From QYOJ01 sp043810345 (GTDB taxonomy: Bacteria > Bacteroidota > Bacteroidia > Bacteroidales > FEN-979): a DNA stretch of 35,748 nt. Positions 16,442 through 25,325 of this stretch are shown one piece after another (position 1 is the first letter of the stretch; each line of letters opens with the position of its first letter). The stretch covers positions 1-35,748 of the forward strand of contig JBDROF010000104.1 in NCBI GenBank assembly GCA_043810345.1, written 5' to 3'. The notes below the pieces were generated by a model. The model was not told where the DNA came from, ran no database searches, and saw only the letters and a program-made list of their open reading frames with translations. Made by a program: the position numbers and the translations under genes.

Positions 16442-16462
16442 TGGCGCCAAAAATCCAGATGC

Positions 16463-16933
16463 ATGGACCACCGGAAGCTGATTTTTATAGGATCTCTGTT
16501 CATTCTTGTGAATTCCTGCAATTCAGACCGCCAGGAGCAGAATCAGCTACTTGACACCGATGTAGTAACTAATCCAAATTCTGCAAACGGAAAGGAAAAC
16601 CTGGATCTTCTTCCCGTCATCACCTTTGAGGAGAACGAACATGACTTTGGAAGGATCATTGAAGGTGAGACCGTTTCATTTAATTTTGCTTTTACAAACA
16701 CAGGTAAGAGAGACCTGGTGATTGCCGAAGTCACCACAAGCTGCGGTTGCACGGTACCCTCCTACCCGAAAACAGCCATCCGGCCCGGGGAGTCAGGGAT
16801 CATAAAGATCGCCTTCAACAGCCAGCATAGAAAAGGATATCAGACAAAGACCATCGTTGTTGTTGCCAATACCCAACCGAATGTGACGCAGCTAAAGATC
16901 AAGGCACAGGTTATCGCTCCAGGAGCGGAATAA
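16463..16933 (+). CDS. DUF1573 lipoprotein
   Basis: A 156-residue envelope protein. The start MDHRKLIFIGSLFILVNSC gives a lipoprotein signal peptide with the lipobox cysteine at residue 19. The mature part holds a DUF1573 domain (an Ig-like, ASH/PapD-type fold), seen in NEHDFGRIIEGETVSFNFAF, the TTSCGCTVPSYPK cysteine pair and the NSQHRKGYQTKTI strand. Function is unknown in this family. It is often next to nusB or yajC in Bacteroidota, as here. A TTCGTAA heptamer array begins directly after its stop codon. Confidence 0.85.
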   Translation: MDHRKLIFIGSLFILVNSCNSDRQEQNQLLDTDVVTNPNSANGKENLDLLPVITFEENEHDFGRIIEGETVSFNFAFTNTGKRDLVIAEVTTSCGCTVPSYPKTAIRPGESGIIKIAFNSQHRKGYQTKTIVVVANTQPNVTQLKIKAQVIAPGAE

Positions 16934-16968
16934 TTCGTAATTCGTAATTCGTAATTCGTAATTTAATT
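16934..16968. repeat. TTCGTAA heptamer array
   Basis: Four perfect TTCGTAA units at 16934-16961 and a degenerate fifth (TTTAATT), starting directly after the TAA stop of the DUF1573 gene and ending four bases before the yajC ATG. It forms the whole intergenic space. Confidence 0.9.
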
Positions 16969-16972
16969 AAGT

Positions 16973-17302
16973 ATGACCAATCTGTTAACAATCCTCTTAA
17001 TGGCCCCCCAGCAGGAGGGAGGTGAAGGAAGTGGCTGGATGTCATTTCTTCCGCTGATCCTGATCATTGTGGTCTTCTATTTCTTTTTTATCCGTCCTCA
17101 GATGAAAAAGTCAAAAGACCAGAAAAAATTCAGAGCATCCATCCAAAAGGGCCAGAAGGTGCTCACCGTTGGTGGGATCCACGGAAGGATCGTGGAAATG
17201 CAGGAGACCACTGTAACACTGGAAGTTGAGAACGGAGTTCGCTTCCGGGTTGAGAAATCAGCCATCGCCTCCAGCACCTCCGACACCATCGAGAGTAAAT
17301 AG
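16973..17302 (+). CDS. yajC: Preprotein translocase subunit YajC
   Basis: A 109-residue accessory subunit of the SecDF translocase complex. One transmembrane helix (about residues 24-41, FLPLILIIVVFYFFFI) is followed by the conserved RPQMKK motif and a cytoplasmic beta domain with KGQKVLTVGGIHGRI. Length and order are typical. The gene lies between the DUF1573 and YbbR-like genes, 24 bases before the latter. The TTCGTAA array occupies its presumed leader. Confidence 0.92.
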   Translation: MTNLLTILLMAPQQEGGEGSGWMSFLPLILIIVVFYFFFIRPQMKKSKDQKKFRASIQKGQKVLTVGGIHGRIVEMQETTVTLEVENGVRFRVEKSAIASSTSDTIESK

Positions 17303-17326
17303 TATCGGCAGGGAATTCCCGGTACT

Positions 17327-17791
17327 ATGAAACCCGAATTCATAGAATTCATTGGCAACGTGCGTAAACAACGCGGCCAGAAATTCAGAAACCAACTGTA
17401 CATCTTTCTGATGTGCCTGCTGGTTTCCATTTTTTTATGGATTCTGGTTAAACTCTCGAGGGAGTACTATTATACCGTCGACTTCCGGCTCCATTTCACC
17501 CATATGCCACCAGCCTACAGGCTGGTTCATGTTTCTGACAGCATCCTGACACTGAACCTGAGAGTGCAGGGATATGATTTCTTCATGGATAAATTCTTCC
17601 GTACACGAACCCATACCTACAACCTGAACCTCTCCTCCCTCAGGGTGAAGCACAAGGGATCAGTCTATAGCGGAATCCTTCTTACCGATCCGATCGGCTA
17701 TGAGATTTCAAGTCAATCCAGGTTTCAGAACTACCTGCTCTCTACTTCTCCCGACACCCTCTACTTTGAATTTGAACCCAGGAAAAAGTAG
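17327..17791 (+). CDS. Short YbbR-like (CdaR-type) membrane-anchored protein
   Basis: 154 residues. A cytoplasmic N-terminus is followed by one transmembrane helix (about 25-43, LYIFLMCLLVSIFLWILV) and an extracytoplasmic part with one or two YbbR-like beta domains (RLHFTHMPPAYRLVHVSDSILTL...). Position between yajC and coaE is typical of the YbbR-domain protein of Bacteroidota, but members there are, as I recall, about twice this length. This one ends after what looks like one domain and part of a second. The stop codon abuts the coaE ATG. Assignment rests on context, topology and strand pattern, not on a strong motif. Confidence 0.65.
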   Translation: MKPEFIEFIGNVRKQRGQKFRNQLYIFLMCLLVSIFLWILVKLSREYYYTVDFRLHFTHMPPAYRLVHVSDSILTLNLRVQGYDFFMDKFFRTRTHTYNLNLSSLRVKHKGSVYSGILLTDPIGYEISSQSRFQNYLLSTSPDTLYFEFEPRKK

Positions 17792-18382
17792 ATGCTGAAA
17801 GTCGGACTTACCGGGAACATGGGAAGTGGCAAAAGTACCATTGCTTCCATCTTCCGTTGCCTGGATGTACCCGTTTACCATGCGGATGAGGAGGCGAAAA
17901 AGATGTACCTTAGAGAAGATGTGATGCAGGAAGCTGCCTTCCTGGCCGGAGCACAGATCCTTGACCATCACGGCAACCTCAACCGTCAGAAGCTGGCTGA
18001 AGTGGCCTTTTCAGACCCGGAGATCCTGAGATCCCTGACACAGTTAATTCATCCCCTGGTGTGTGAGGATTTCAGAACCTGGGCCGGGCAATTCAGCCAA
18101 CTCCCTTATCTCATCCATGAAGCTGCAATTATTTTTGAAAGTGGATTCCGAGATGAATATGATCTGGTGATCCATGTCTCCTGCCCTGAAGATATTGCCA
18201 TTGAACGGATTGAAAAGAGAGACAAGCTTCCCCTGGAAAAGATCCTGCAACGAATGCAATACCAGCTTCCCGACAGTGAGAAGGCATCCTTATCCGACTT
18301 TGTCATCTTCAATGATGGAAACACGCTGGTTATCCCTCAGGTACTTCAGATTCATAAAGAGCTGTCAGAACGATCCACGTAA
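17792..18382 (+). CDS. coaE: Dephospho-CoA kinase
   Basis: Last step of coenzyme A synthesis, phosphorylating the 3'-hydroxyl of dephospho-CoA. The 196-residue P-loop kinase has GLTGNMGSGKST (residues 5-16), the HADEEAKKMY substrate segment and the LPYLIHEAAIIFESG stretch of the CoA domain. It follows the YbbR-like gene with no spacing, so it is probably expressed from the DUF1573 promoter. Its 3' end overlaps that of the convergent TonB-dependent receptor gene by 18 bases. Confidence 0.94.
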   Translation: MLKVGLTGNMGSGKSTIASIFRCLDVPVYHADEEAKKMYLREDVMQEAAFLAGAQILDHHGNLNRQKLAEVAFSDPEILRSLTQLIHPLVCEDFRTWAGQFSQLPYLIHEAAIIFESGFRDEYDLVIHVSCPEDIAIERIEKRDKLPLEKILQRMQYQLPDSEKASLSDFVIFNDGNTLVIPQVLQIHKELSERST

Positions 18383-20794
18383 AGCAATGATAAAGTTCCT
18401 TCCGGGAGAGCTGATTCCCGAAGCAAATTTCCGGTAATTCTGGTCCAGGATGTTTTCTACTCCTCCCTCAATATTCAAATACTTATTTATCTGGTAGCTG
18501 AGCTTCAGGTTCAGGGTGTACCAGGCAGGCATCCCATCTGACGTCGCGTAGGCCTGGTTATCCTCACCAGACGGGCTGTAATCGCTGATCCGTTTCCATC
18601 CATTGTACATGACGTAGAAATTGCCTTTGAACTTCCGTAACTCCAGTTTGAACGAAGTCATCCCAAAAACAGGGGGAATGTGATCGAGAGGGAGGTTGTT
18701 CTCCAACACCCTACCATAAGTATAGGTGAGATTACTGGTGATGGAAAAGGTCCGTGTAACCTGGGCGCGTAAGCTTCCCTGTACACCGTAAATATAGGCT
18801 CTCCCGGCGTTGGTATTGGCCTGGACCTGGCACAAAACACCTTCGAACAGGATCGAATCCTGTCCGTTGTACTGAAATGGTTGCAACACGATAGCATCGG
18901 TCAGCCAGGTATAGTATCCTGTCAACTCAAGGCGCAGGCTCTTTTCAAATGTTTTTGCCAGAGAAAGCTCCAGGTTGTACGCATTCTCCGGCTTAAGTGC
19001 GGGATTGGGAACGATCAGCTGTTGATCCTGGCTGTTTGAATCATTCACTTTACCTATGTCGTCGATGTTGGGTGCCCGGAAACCGGATGAACCGATGAGT
19101 GAGATTTTCCAGTCATATCCAGGATGAACCACCCATCCAAGGTAGCCGTTGACGGCATGATTATCCTGCACTACTGATGAACTGAATGGAAATTGCATGA
19201 TAGTCATCATCGTGTCTGACCAAACAGCCGAAAGAGATACATACGTGTACCTGATTCCCTGGGAAAAGGTAAATGCGCCGTTGATCTTCCAGGCATTGGA
19301 CAGGTATGCAGCCACATTGAACATCCATGCCTTCTTGTCGGGATAACGGGTTGGGATGTTATAGAAGCGGGCTCTTGTAGTGATATCCTCACTGTAGGCC
19401 TTCGATCCAACCAGGTTCAGATCAGCCGAAATGCCATATTGCAACTCATCTTTCGGACTCAGCCTTTTCCTGAAATCACCGAAAATAGAAAAAAGATCCA
19501 CCGTCTCCATGTTGAACTTTTTATCTTTCTTGCCAAACCGGCGATTGATCCGCTCCTCCCTGATCCGCTGATAAGCCAGGATGATGGTAGCGTTATCATA
19601 CATTTTATTTGCATTGGTCAGGAATCCTTTGATGGAAGCAAACAACCTCTCCTGGGGACCATAATACCATTCGGCATACTTCAACTGCCTGTTCACGGTA
19701 TCTGTCAACCGGTCATACCTAGGGATATCGCTCGAGTTGGAGTATTGCACATTCAGGGTAAACTTCAGGCCGGAGGAAGGAGAGAAGAGTACCTTTTGAA
19801 GCAGGCTGTACTGACTGTATCCGGAAGGCTTCTGGATCCATGGTTTGTCATTGGTCACCATGCTGTCTTTCCCATTGATCCGTTCTGCAAAGAACGGGCG
19901 CTCGCCGAAGGTGCCATAGAAAGGATTTCGGATGCGTCCCTGCCTCAGATCACCGAAATTGCTGTAAGTAAAAGCGGTCAGAAAGCCCCATTTTTTCAAT
20001 CCGATATTGAACCGGAACCCACCACTCTTCTCGATGTTAGCTGAAGCGAACCGGCCATAGATCTGGCTTCTGATCATCGCTTTCCGTTCGTCCGATAATT
20101 CGGGATCAAAGGTCTGAAGGGTAATGACCCCGCCAAGTGCATCGCTGCCATAGAGTGCCGACCCGGGTCCGAAAAGTATCTCTGTGGAACGAAGCAGGCT
20201 GGGATCTACCGTAATCACGTTCTGGAGATGCCCGCCACGGTAAATCGCATTGTTCAGCCTCACACCATCCAGTACCAGTAACACCCGGTTGGCCTCCAGC
20301 CCGCGCAGGACGGGGCTCCCTCCTCCCATCTGGCTCTGTTGCACAAAAACCTCCCCGGTGAGCTCCAGCATCTGAGCAGATGTCTGAGGATTCTCAAACT
20401 GGATCTCCTTCGCCGAAATGGTCTCGATCTTGTAAGGGAGTTCGGATTTTTTCTGCTGGGTCCGGTTCGCAGAGATGACAAATTCATCCAGCCGGATGAT
20501 GTGTTCAGTCAGGTAAACCCTGGAACCCGGTCCAGATAACTCTCTTTTGGTGGCGGAGAAAGGTTGAAATGCAATATGGGTAAAAAAAAGAGTATCGGAG
20601 GAGCTGAATACCGAGAGGTCGGCTCTCCCCTGCGAATTGGTTACCACAAGGGAACTGTGGTCTTTGTTGGTAATGGAGACCTGCTCAATGGGCTGGAGGT
20701 CGGATCTGTCCAGCACCGTGACCTGCTGGCCCGATAGATGAATTGTGGATAATGCGGAAATAAACAGGAGCACGGGCAGGGAGATCTTCTTCAT
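18365..20794 (-). CDS. TonB-dependent outer-membrane receptor, possibly heme or siderophore type
   Basis: I chose the ATG at 20794 (MKKISLPVLLFISALS, a clear signal peptide), giving 809 residues; a -7 box sits 27 bases upstream. Domains in order: a carboxypeptidase-regulatory-like Ig domain (about 23-95), a plug (about 100-215) with SPVLRGLEANRVLLVLDGVR and FGPGSALYGSDALGGVI, and a 22-stranded-type barrel ending in NFIIALRGSF with the terminal phenylalanine. The plug sequence LDGVRLNNAIYRGGHLQN recalls receptors of the hemoglobin/transferrin/lactoferrin class, so heme or iron uptake is a guess. No SusD partner is present. Divergent from mqnA. Confidence 0.88.
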   Translation of the reverse strand: MKKISLPVLLFISALSTIHLSGQQVTVLDRSDLQPIEQVSITNKDHSSLVVTNSQGRADLSVFSSSDTLFFTHIAFQPFSATKRELSGPGSRVYLTEHIIRLDEFVISANRTQQKKSELPYKIETISAKEIQFENPQTSAQMLELTGEVFVQQSQMGGGSPVLRGLEANRVLLVLDGVRLNNAIYRGGHLQNVITVDPSLLRSTEILFGPGSALYGSDALGGVITLQTFDPELSDERKAMIRSQIYGRFASANIEKSGGFRFNIGLKKWGFLTAFTYSNFGDLRQGRIRNPFYGTFGERPFFAERINGKDSMVTNDKPWIQKPSGYSQYSLLQKVLFSPSSGLKFTLNVQYSNSSDIPRYDRLTDTVNRQLKYAEWYYGPQERLFASIKGFLTNANKMYDNATIILAYQRIREERINRRFGKKDKKFNMETVDLFSIFGDFRKRLSPKDELQYGISADLNLVGSKAYSEDITTRARFYNIPTRYPDKKAWMFNVAAYLSNAWKINGAFTFSQGIRYTYVSLSAVWSDTMMTIMQFPFSSSVVQDNHAVNGYLGWVVHPGYDWKISLIGSSGFRAPNIDDIGKVNDSNSQDQQLIVPNPALKPENAYNLELSLAKTFEKSLRLELTGYYTWLTDAIVLQPFQYNGQDSILFEGVLCQVQANTNAGRAYIYGVQGSLRAQVTRTFSITSNLTYTYGRVLENNLPLDHIPPVFGMTSFKLELRKFKGNFYVMYNGWKRISDYSPSGEDNQAYATSDGMPAWYTLNLKLSYQINKYLNIEGGVENILDQNYRKFASGISSPGRNFIIALRGSF

Positions 20795-20820
20795 CATGGG
20801 GATAGCAGTGAATTCAGGTG

Positions 20821-20828
20821 CAAAAGTA
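20821..20828 (-). promoter_or_regulatory. -7 box TACTTTTG of the TonB-dependent receptor
   Basis: Minus-strand TAnnTTTG match 27 bases before the ATG at 20794. It pairs with the divergent mqnA box at 20871-20878. Confidence 0.55.
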
Positions 20829-20870
20829 GTTGAAATGGACAAAACCGGCATGGCAGATGCTGATTTTTTT

Positions 20871-20878
20871 TACCTTTG
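20871..20878 (+). promoter_or_regulatory. -7 box TACCTTTG of mqnA
   Basis: TAnnTTTG match 12 bases before the mqnA ATG at 20891. The mRNA leader would be only a few bases, and a TTG in frame at 20876 lies inside the box, so it cannot be the start. Confidence 0.6.
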
Positions 20879-20890
20879 CAGGCACTTCTG

Positions 20891-21640
20891 ATGGATCTGA
20901 TCAAAATATCGGCTGTCTCTTACCTCAACACCTTGCCATTTGTCTTCGGAATCAAGACCAGCGGCGAGCTTGACGATATCGACCTTCAGCTTGATATCCC
21001 TTCTGTGTGTGCAGAAAAACTCAAACATGATGAAGTAGACCTGGCTCTCGTTCCGGTAGGTGCCATCCACGAACTGGATCATCCGATTCCGGTAGCCGAT
21101 TATTGCATCGGCGCTGAACGGGACGTCAAGTCCGTGCTCCTGCTGAGCCATGTGCCACTACATGAGATCCGTGAGATCGCGCTCGACTTCGATTCGAAAA
21201 CCAGTGTCCAACTGGTCAAAGTGTTGGCAAGGAAATTCTGGAAGATCTATCCCACCTGGCGAAACCTTGATCCGGGAGAGGCAGAGAAAGGAGCTGGTTT
21301 GGTGAGCCTGGTCGCCATCGGTGACAAAACCTTCAGAATGACCCGTGAATATCCTTACGTGTATGACCTTGCCGGAGAGTGGATCCGGCATGCCTCCCTG
21401 CCGTTTGTTTTTGCCGTATGGCTCGCCAACAAACCACTACCTGAAGGGTTTCTCCGGAGATTCAACAAAGCCCTGGAATACGGCATCACCCGGAAACAGG
21501 AGATCCCCGAATTTTTCCCCGACATGATTCCTCCCGGCCTCGACATCATGAGCTATCTTGAAAATAACATCTCGTATCCGTTTGATGAAAGGAAAAAGGA
21601 AGGAATGAATTTTTTTTTGGAACTTATTGCAGAAATGTAA
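20891..21640 (+). CDS. mqnA: Chorismate dehydratase, futalosine pathway of menaquinone synthesis
   Basis: Converts chorismate to 3-[(1-carboxyvinyl)oxy]benzoate, the first step of the futalosine route. A 249-residue periplasmic-binding-protein-like fold with the N-terminal ISAVSYLNTLPFVFGI motif, VDLALVPVGAI and the RHASLPFVFAVWLAN segment. The choice of ATG at 20891 follows from the promoter box and the conserved N-terminus. No other mqn gene is in the window. The organism probably makes menaquinone by this route, which would match a quinone-linked role for the FAD dehydrogenase. Convergent with yidC, 13 bases apart. Confidence 0.9.
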   Translation: MDLIKISAVSYLNTLPFVFGIKTSGELDDIDLQLDIPSVCAEKLKHDEVDLALVPVGAIHELDHPIPVADYCIGAERDVKSVLLLSHVPLHEIREIALDFDSKTSVQLVKVLARKFWKIYPTWRNLDPGEAEKGAGLVSLVAIGDKTFRMTREYPYVYDLAGEWIRHASLPFVFAVWLANKPLPEGFLRRFNKALEYGITRKQEIPEFFPDMIPPGLDIMSYLENNISYPFDERKKEGMNFFLELIAEM

Positions 21641-21653
21641 TTCAGGTTGAACC

Positions 21654-23603
21654 TTACCTCTTCACCGGGTATCCGCGTTTCTTTGCCATGTTTTCGAGCC
21701 GTTTCTGGAAGCCGCCTTTTTTCGGGCTCTTCTTTTTATTGGCTTCGATCTGTGCATGCAGTTTCTTTTCGTCAATGGTACGACGGATCAGGAAGACCTG
21801 TGCAAAGGTGATTATATTGGCCAGGAAGTAGTAGTAACTCAGGCCTGAGGAGTAATCGTTAAACCAGAAGAGGAACATGATCGGCATCAGGTACATCATG
21901 GTTTTCATTCCGGGCATTTGTTGCTGTGAACTAACCATCATCTGTTCATTCACTTTCGTGTACAGGATACTGGAAAGCGTCATCAACAGAGTAAAGAGGC
22001 TGACATGATCGCCATAAAACGGAATGGAGAACCCACCCGGGAAGGTCCATATGGAATCATAGGACGAGAGGTCGGTTGCCCACAGGAAGGATTGCTGTCG
22101 GAGCTCTATCGAAGAGGGAAAGAACCGAAACAGGGCTATCAGGATCGGGAACTGAAGCAGCATTGGAACGCATCCTGCCAGTGGATTCACTCCCGCCCGT
22201 TTGTAGAGATCCATCGTTGCCTGCTGTTTCTTCATCGCATCCTTTTTATCCGGGAACTTCTTGCTGATCTCATCGATATCAGGCTTCAATACCCTCATCT
22301 TAGCAGAGGATTTGTAGGTTTTATAGGCAATCGGAAAGAGGACGATCTTGAGCATGATAGTAAGGATCAGGATGATGATCCCGTAATTCCATCCCAGGGA
22401 ACCAAAAAATGTGAAGACTGGAATCACCGCGTACTGGTTGATCCAGGCCATCAGGAAGAAACTCCAGCCAAGCGGTATCTGTTTCTCCATATCCAGGTGG
22501 TACTTCCGCAGAGTATAGTATTTATTCGGTCCGATGTAGATCCGCATCGGGATTGCTTCTGTTTCGTGTGGTGAGAACGGAATACCAATTTCGGCAGACA
22601 TCGACTTCAGGTAATTGCCTTCCAGAGGAAGGGTAACTGTACTAATCCTGGGTTCAGCAAAATAGGTATCGGCAATAAGGGTAGTTAAAAAGAATTGTTG
22701 CTTGAAAGAGACCCACCTGATCTTCTCGTTCTTGAGTGATTTCTCATCATCCTTTGTTTCACTCAGGTAATCCACCTTGTCTTCCAGATATTTATAATAG
22801 ATGGTGGTATTCATCCGCTCCATTTTGAGGCTTTTCTCCTGCCGTGTCAGGTTCTCTTTCCAGTTCAGTACCAGGTAGTTTGTCGAGGGATCCATGACAT
22901 CTGCCATCCCCTGGAAATTGAGCTGGTAGCCTATCATATATTTATCTCCATAGAAGGTGAAGAGATACTCAATATACCTCGCCTTGTCAAATCCTGTTTG
23001 TTCGGCATCCGGGTAAAGGCGCAGAGCAAAGCGGATGGAGTCCGTACCGGTCACATAGATGGAATCCTGTTCACGTTGGGTTTCATCTGTCCAGTAGGGT
23101 TGAAAGAAGAGTCGCTCGGTGTCAATCAGCCGGTTCCCCGAAAAGAAGGAGAGACCGAAGTGGAGGGAGTCGGGATTCATCAGGATGGTAGGGTTTTGCT
23201 CCCAGGTTTTGTACTTTTTCAACTCAACCCGCTCGATCTTTCCCCCTTTTGTATTGACGCGTAGTTTCAGAAGATCTGTTTCGACAGTATAGTACCTCGT
23301 TTGGCCAATAGCGGAATTGGCAAAACGCCCCAGCTGATCCTTCATCTCCGTCCGGATCATGGCGGCACTGTCGACTACCTCCCTTAGCTCCTCCCTCTCC
23401 TTTGCTCTTTGCAGTTCCGTCAGAGCCTGCCGGCTGGCATTGGCACGGATGGCTGAATCGCGGCGCTCTTTCATCACCAGCGCTAACGAGTCTGCTTTGT
23501 ATTGCTTGAGAATCTGCTCCTCCTTGGAGGGCGTCATGAAATATGAGTAGGCAATAAAAATTCCAAAAATCAGGACGAGCCCGATGATCGTGTTTCTGTT
23601 CAT
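21654..23603 (-). CDS. yidC: Membrane protein insertase YidC
   Basis: Inserts inner-membrane proteins, alone or with Sec. In 649 residues there is an N-terminal transmembrane helix (IIGLVLIFGIFIAYSYFM), a large periplasmic P1 domain (about 60-370) and the five-helix catalytic core. Typical core segments are AYKTYKSSAKMRVLKPDI, and MQQQATMDLYKRAGVNPL-type sequence with GCVPMLLQFPILIALF. A lysine-rich cytoplasmic tail of about 35 residues closes it and may touch ribosomes. It lies 9 bases after pyrG on the same strand, so the two form an operon, an arrangement seen across Bacteroidota. Confidence 0.95.
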   Translation of the reverse strand: MNRNTIIGLVLIFGIFIAYSYFMTPSKEEQILKQYKADSLALVMKERRDSAIRANASRQALTELQRAKEREELREVVDSAAMIRTEMKDQLGRFANSAIGQTRYYTVETDLLKLRVNTKGGKIERVELKKYKTWEQNPTILMNPDSLHFGLSFFSGNRLIDTERLFFQPYWTDETQREQDSIYVTGTDSIRFALRLYPDAEQTGFDKARYIEYLFTFYGDKYMIGYQLNFQGMADVMDPSTNYLVLNWKENLTRQEKSLKMERMNTTIYYKYLEDKVDYLSETKDDEKSLKNEKIRWVSFKQQFFLTTLIADTYFAEPRISTVTLPLEGNYLKSMSAEIGIPFSPHETEAIPMRIYIGPNKYYTLRKYHLDMEKQIPLGWSFFLMAWINQYAVIPVFTFFGSLGWNYGIIILILTIMLKIVLFPIAYKTYKSSAKMRVLKPDIDEISKKFPDKKDAMKKQQATMDLYKRAGVNPLAGCVPMLLQFPILIALFRFFPSSIELRQQSFLWATDLSSYDSIWTFPGGFSIPFYGDHVSLFTLLMTLSSILYTKVNEQMMVSSQQQMPGMKTMMYLMPIMFLFWFNDYSSGLSYYYFLANIITFAQVFLIRRTIDEKKLHAQIEANKKKSPKKGGFQKRLENMAKKRGYPVKR

Positions 23604-23612
23604 GTTTCTTTT

Positions 23613-25229
23613 TTATTTGGCCCCGGAGGCATGATCCATAGCCGCTTTGATAAAACTGACAAAGAGGGGATGAGGATTGGCAACAGTACTCCGGAATTCC
23701 GGATGGAACTGTACGCCAACGAACCAGGGATGGCCCTTCAACTCCATGATCTCTACCAGGTTATCCTTTTCGTTGAGACCAACTGGCGTCATGCCAGCAT
23801 TGGTATATACTTCTTTATACTCATTATTAAATTCATAACGATGGCGATGGCGTTCAGAGATGTGTTCGATCCCGAAAATATCGTAGACTAACGATTCTTT
23901 TTTCAAGCGACAGGGATAAGCGCCTAATCTCATCGTACCACCCAGTCCTGAGATTTTTTTCTGCATCTCCATCATATCGATGACAGGATAGGGCGTAGAG
24001 CGGTTGAATTCGGTCGAATGAGCTCCTTTGTAGCCAAGCACATTCCGGCCAAACTCAATGACCGCACATTGCATCCCGAGGCAAATACCCAGAAACGGGA
24101 TTCCCCGTTCCCGTGCATATTTAATGGCTGTGATCTTCCCTTCGATCCCACGTTCCCCGAAACCCGGAGCCACCAGGATCCCGTCCAGTCCCTTCAGCTT
24201 TTCATTGGCATTTGATTCATCCATATACTCCGAATGGATCGATTTCACCACGACCCGGCATTCGTTGGCCGCTCCTGCATGGATGAAAGCTTCATTGATG
24301 CTTTTGTAAGCATCTTTCAATTCGACATATTTTCCGACAAGTCCGATCTGCACATCCCTCACCGGATTCTTCAGCTTGTGCAGGAACTTTTTCCACTCTT
24401 CCAGGTCAGGCTCCCCTTCAGCAGGGATGCCTGCCTTTTTAAGGATCTCCAGATCGAGGTTCTCCTTTTTCATCAGAATGGGGACATCATAAATCGTCTC
24501 TGCATCGATACACTCAATGACGGATGAGGTAGTTACGTTACAAAAGAGGGCAATTTTATTCCGGAGTCCTTCGTTGAGATTTTTCTCTGTCCTGCACACG
24601 ATGATATCCGGCTGCACTCCCTGCTCCTGTAACATCTTCACCGAGTGCTGCGTGGGCTTTGTTTTCAACTCACCAGCCGCGGCCAGAAAGGGGACAAGGG
24701 TCAGATGCACCACCACACTGTTTTTACCCAGCTCCCAGCGCATCTGCCGGACCGCCTCAATGAAAGGGAGCGACTCAATATCACCCACCGTGCCCCCTAT
24801 TTCAGTGATGAGGAAGTCGAAATTACCACGGTTGGCCAGGATTTTTATGCGGTATTTTATCTCATCGGTGATATGAGGGATGACCTGGACAGTCTCTCCA
24901 AGGAACTCTCCCTTCCGCTCTTTTGAGATCACCGACTGATAGATCACTCCGGTGGTCACGTTGTTCGCCTGGGAAGTTGGGACATTGGTAAACCGTTCGT
25001 AATGTCCCAGGTCAAGGTCAGTCTCTGCTCCATCATCCGTAACATAACACTCTCCATGTTCGTAGGGATTCAATGTTCCGGGATCGATGTTAATGTAAGG
25101 ATCCAGTTTCTGAATGGCAACGGTGAAGCCTCGTGACACCAGGAGTCGCGCTATGGAAGCTGAAATGATCCCTTTTCCCAAAGAGGATGTGACACCACCG
25201 GTGACAAAGATAAACTTGGTTTTCGACAT
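23613..25229 (-). CDS. pyrG: CTP synthase
   Basis: Makes CTP from UTP with ATP and glutamine. I chose the ATG at 25229 (MSKTKFIFVTGGVTSSLGKG), giving 538 residues; the reading frame extends further but a promoter box at 25264-25257 lies upstream. The N-terminal amidoligase domain (about 1-265) has the P-loop VTGGVTSSLGKG and HYERFTN. The C-terminal class I glutaminase domain has the nucleophile in GICLGMQ and the His/Glu pair in VQFHPEF. First gene of the pyrG-yidC operon. Confidence 0.96.
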   Translation of the reverse strand: MSKTKFIFVTGGVTSSLGKGIISASIARLLVSRGFTVAIQKLDPYINIDPGTLNPYEHGECYVTDDGAETDLDLGHYERFTNVPTSQANNVTTGVIYQSVISKERKGEFLGETVQVIPHITDEIKYRIKILANRGNFDFLITEIGGTVGDIESLPFIEAVRQMRWELGKNSVVVHLTLVPFLAAAGELKTKPTQHSVKMLQEQGVQPDIIVCRTEKNLNEGLRNKIALFCNVTTSSVIECIDAETIYDVPILMKKENLDLEILKKAGIPAEGEPDLEEWKKFLHKLKNPVRDVQIGLVGKYVELKDAYKSINEAFIHAGAANECRVVVKSIHSEYMDESNANEKLKGLDGILVAPGFGERGIEGKITAIKYARERGIPFLGICLGMQCAVIEFGRNVLGYKGAHSTEFNRSTPYPVIDMMEMQKKISGLGGTMRLGAYPCRLKKESLVYDIFGIEHISERHRHRYEFNNEYKEVYTNAGMTPVGLNEKDNLVEIMELKGHPWFVGVQFHPEFRSTVANPHPLFVSFIKAAMDHASGAK

Positions 25230-25256
25230 GGATAAAAAACAGCTTTGGAGGTCGTG

Positions 25257-25264
25257 CAAAGTTA
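25257..25264 (-). promoter_or_regulatory. -7 box TAACTTTG of pyrG-yidC
   Basis: Minus-strand TAnnTTTG match 27 bases before the pyrG ATG at 25229. It lies inside the longer open frame, which supports the internal ATG as start. Confidence 0.55.
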
Positions 25265-25325
25265 AACCTTTTTCGGAAAGTTGGCTCCGGCTGCCGGGAT
25301 AATTCAAAGGAGCAGGTTTTTTCTG

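Noticed and set aside
17309..17322. GGGAATTCCC palindrome as an operator between yajC and the YbbR-like gene
   Set aside because: One short palindrome inside an operon with no promoter box nearby; chance is likely.
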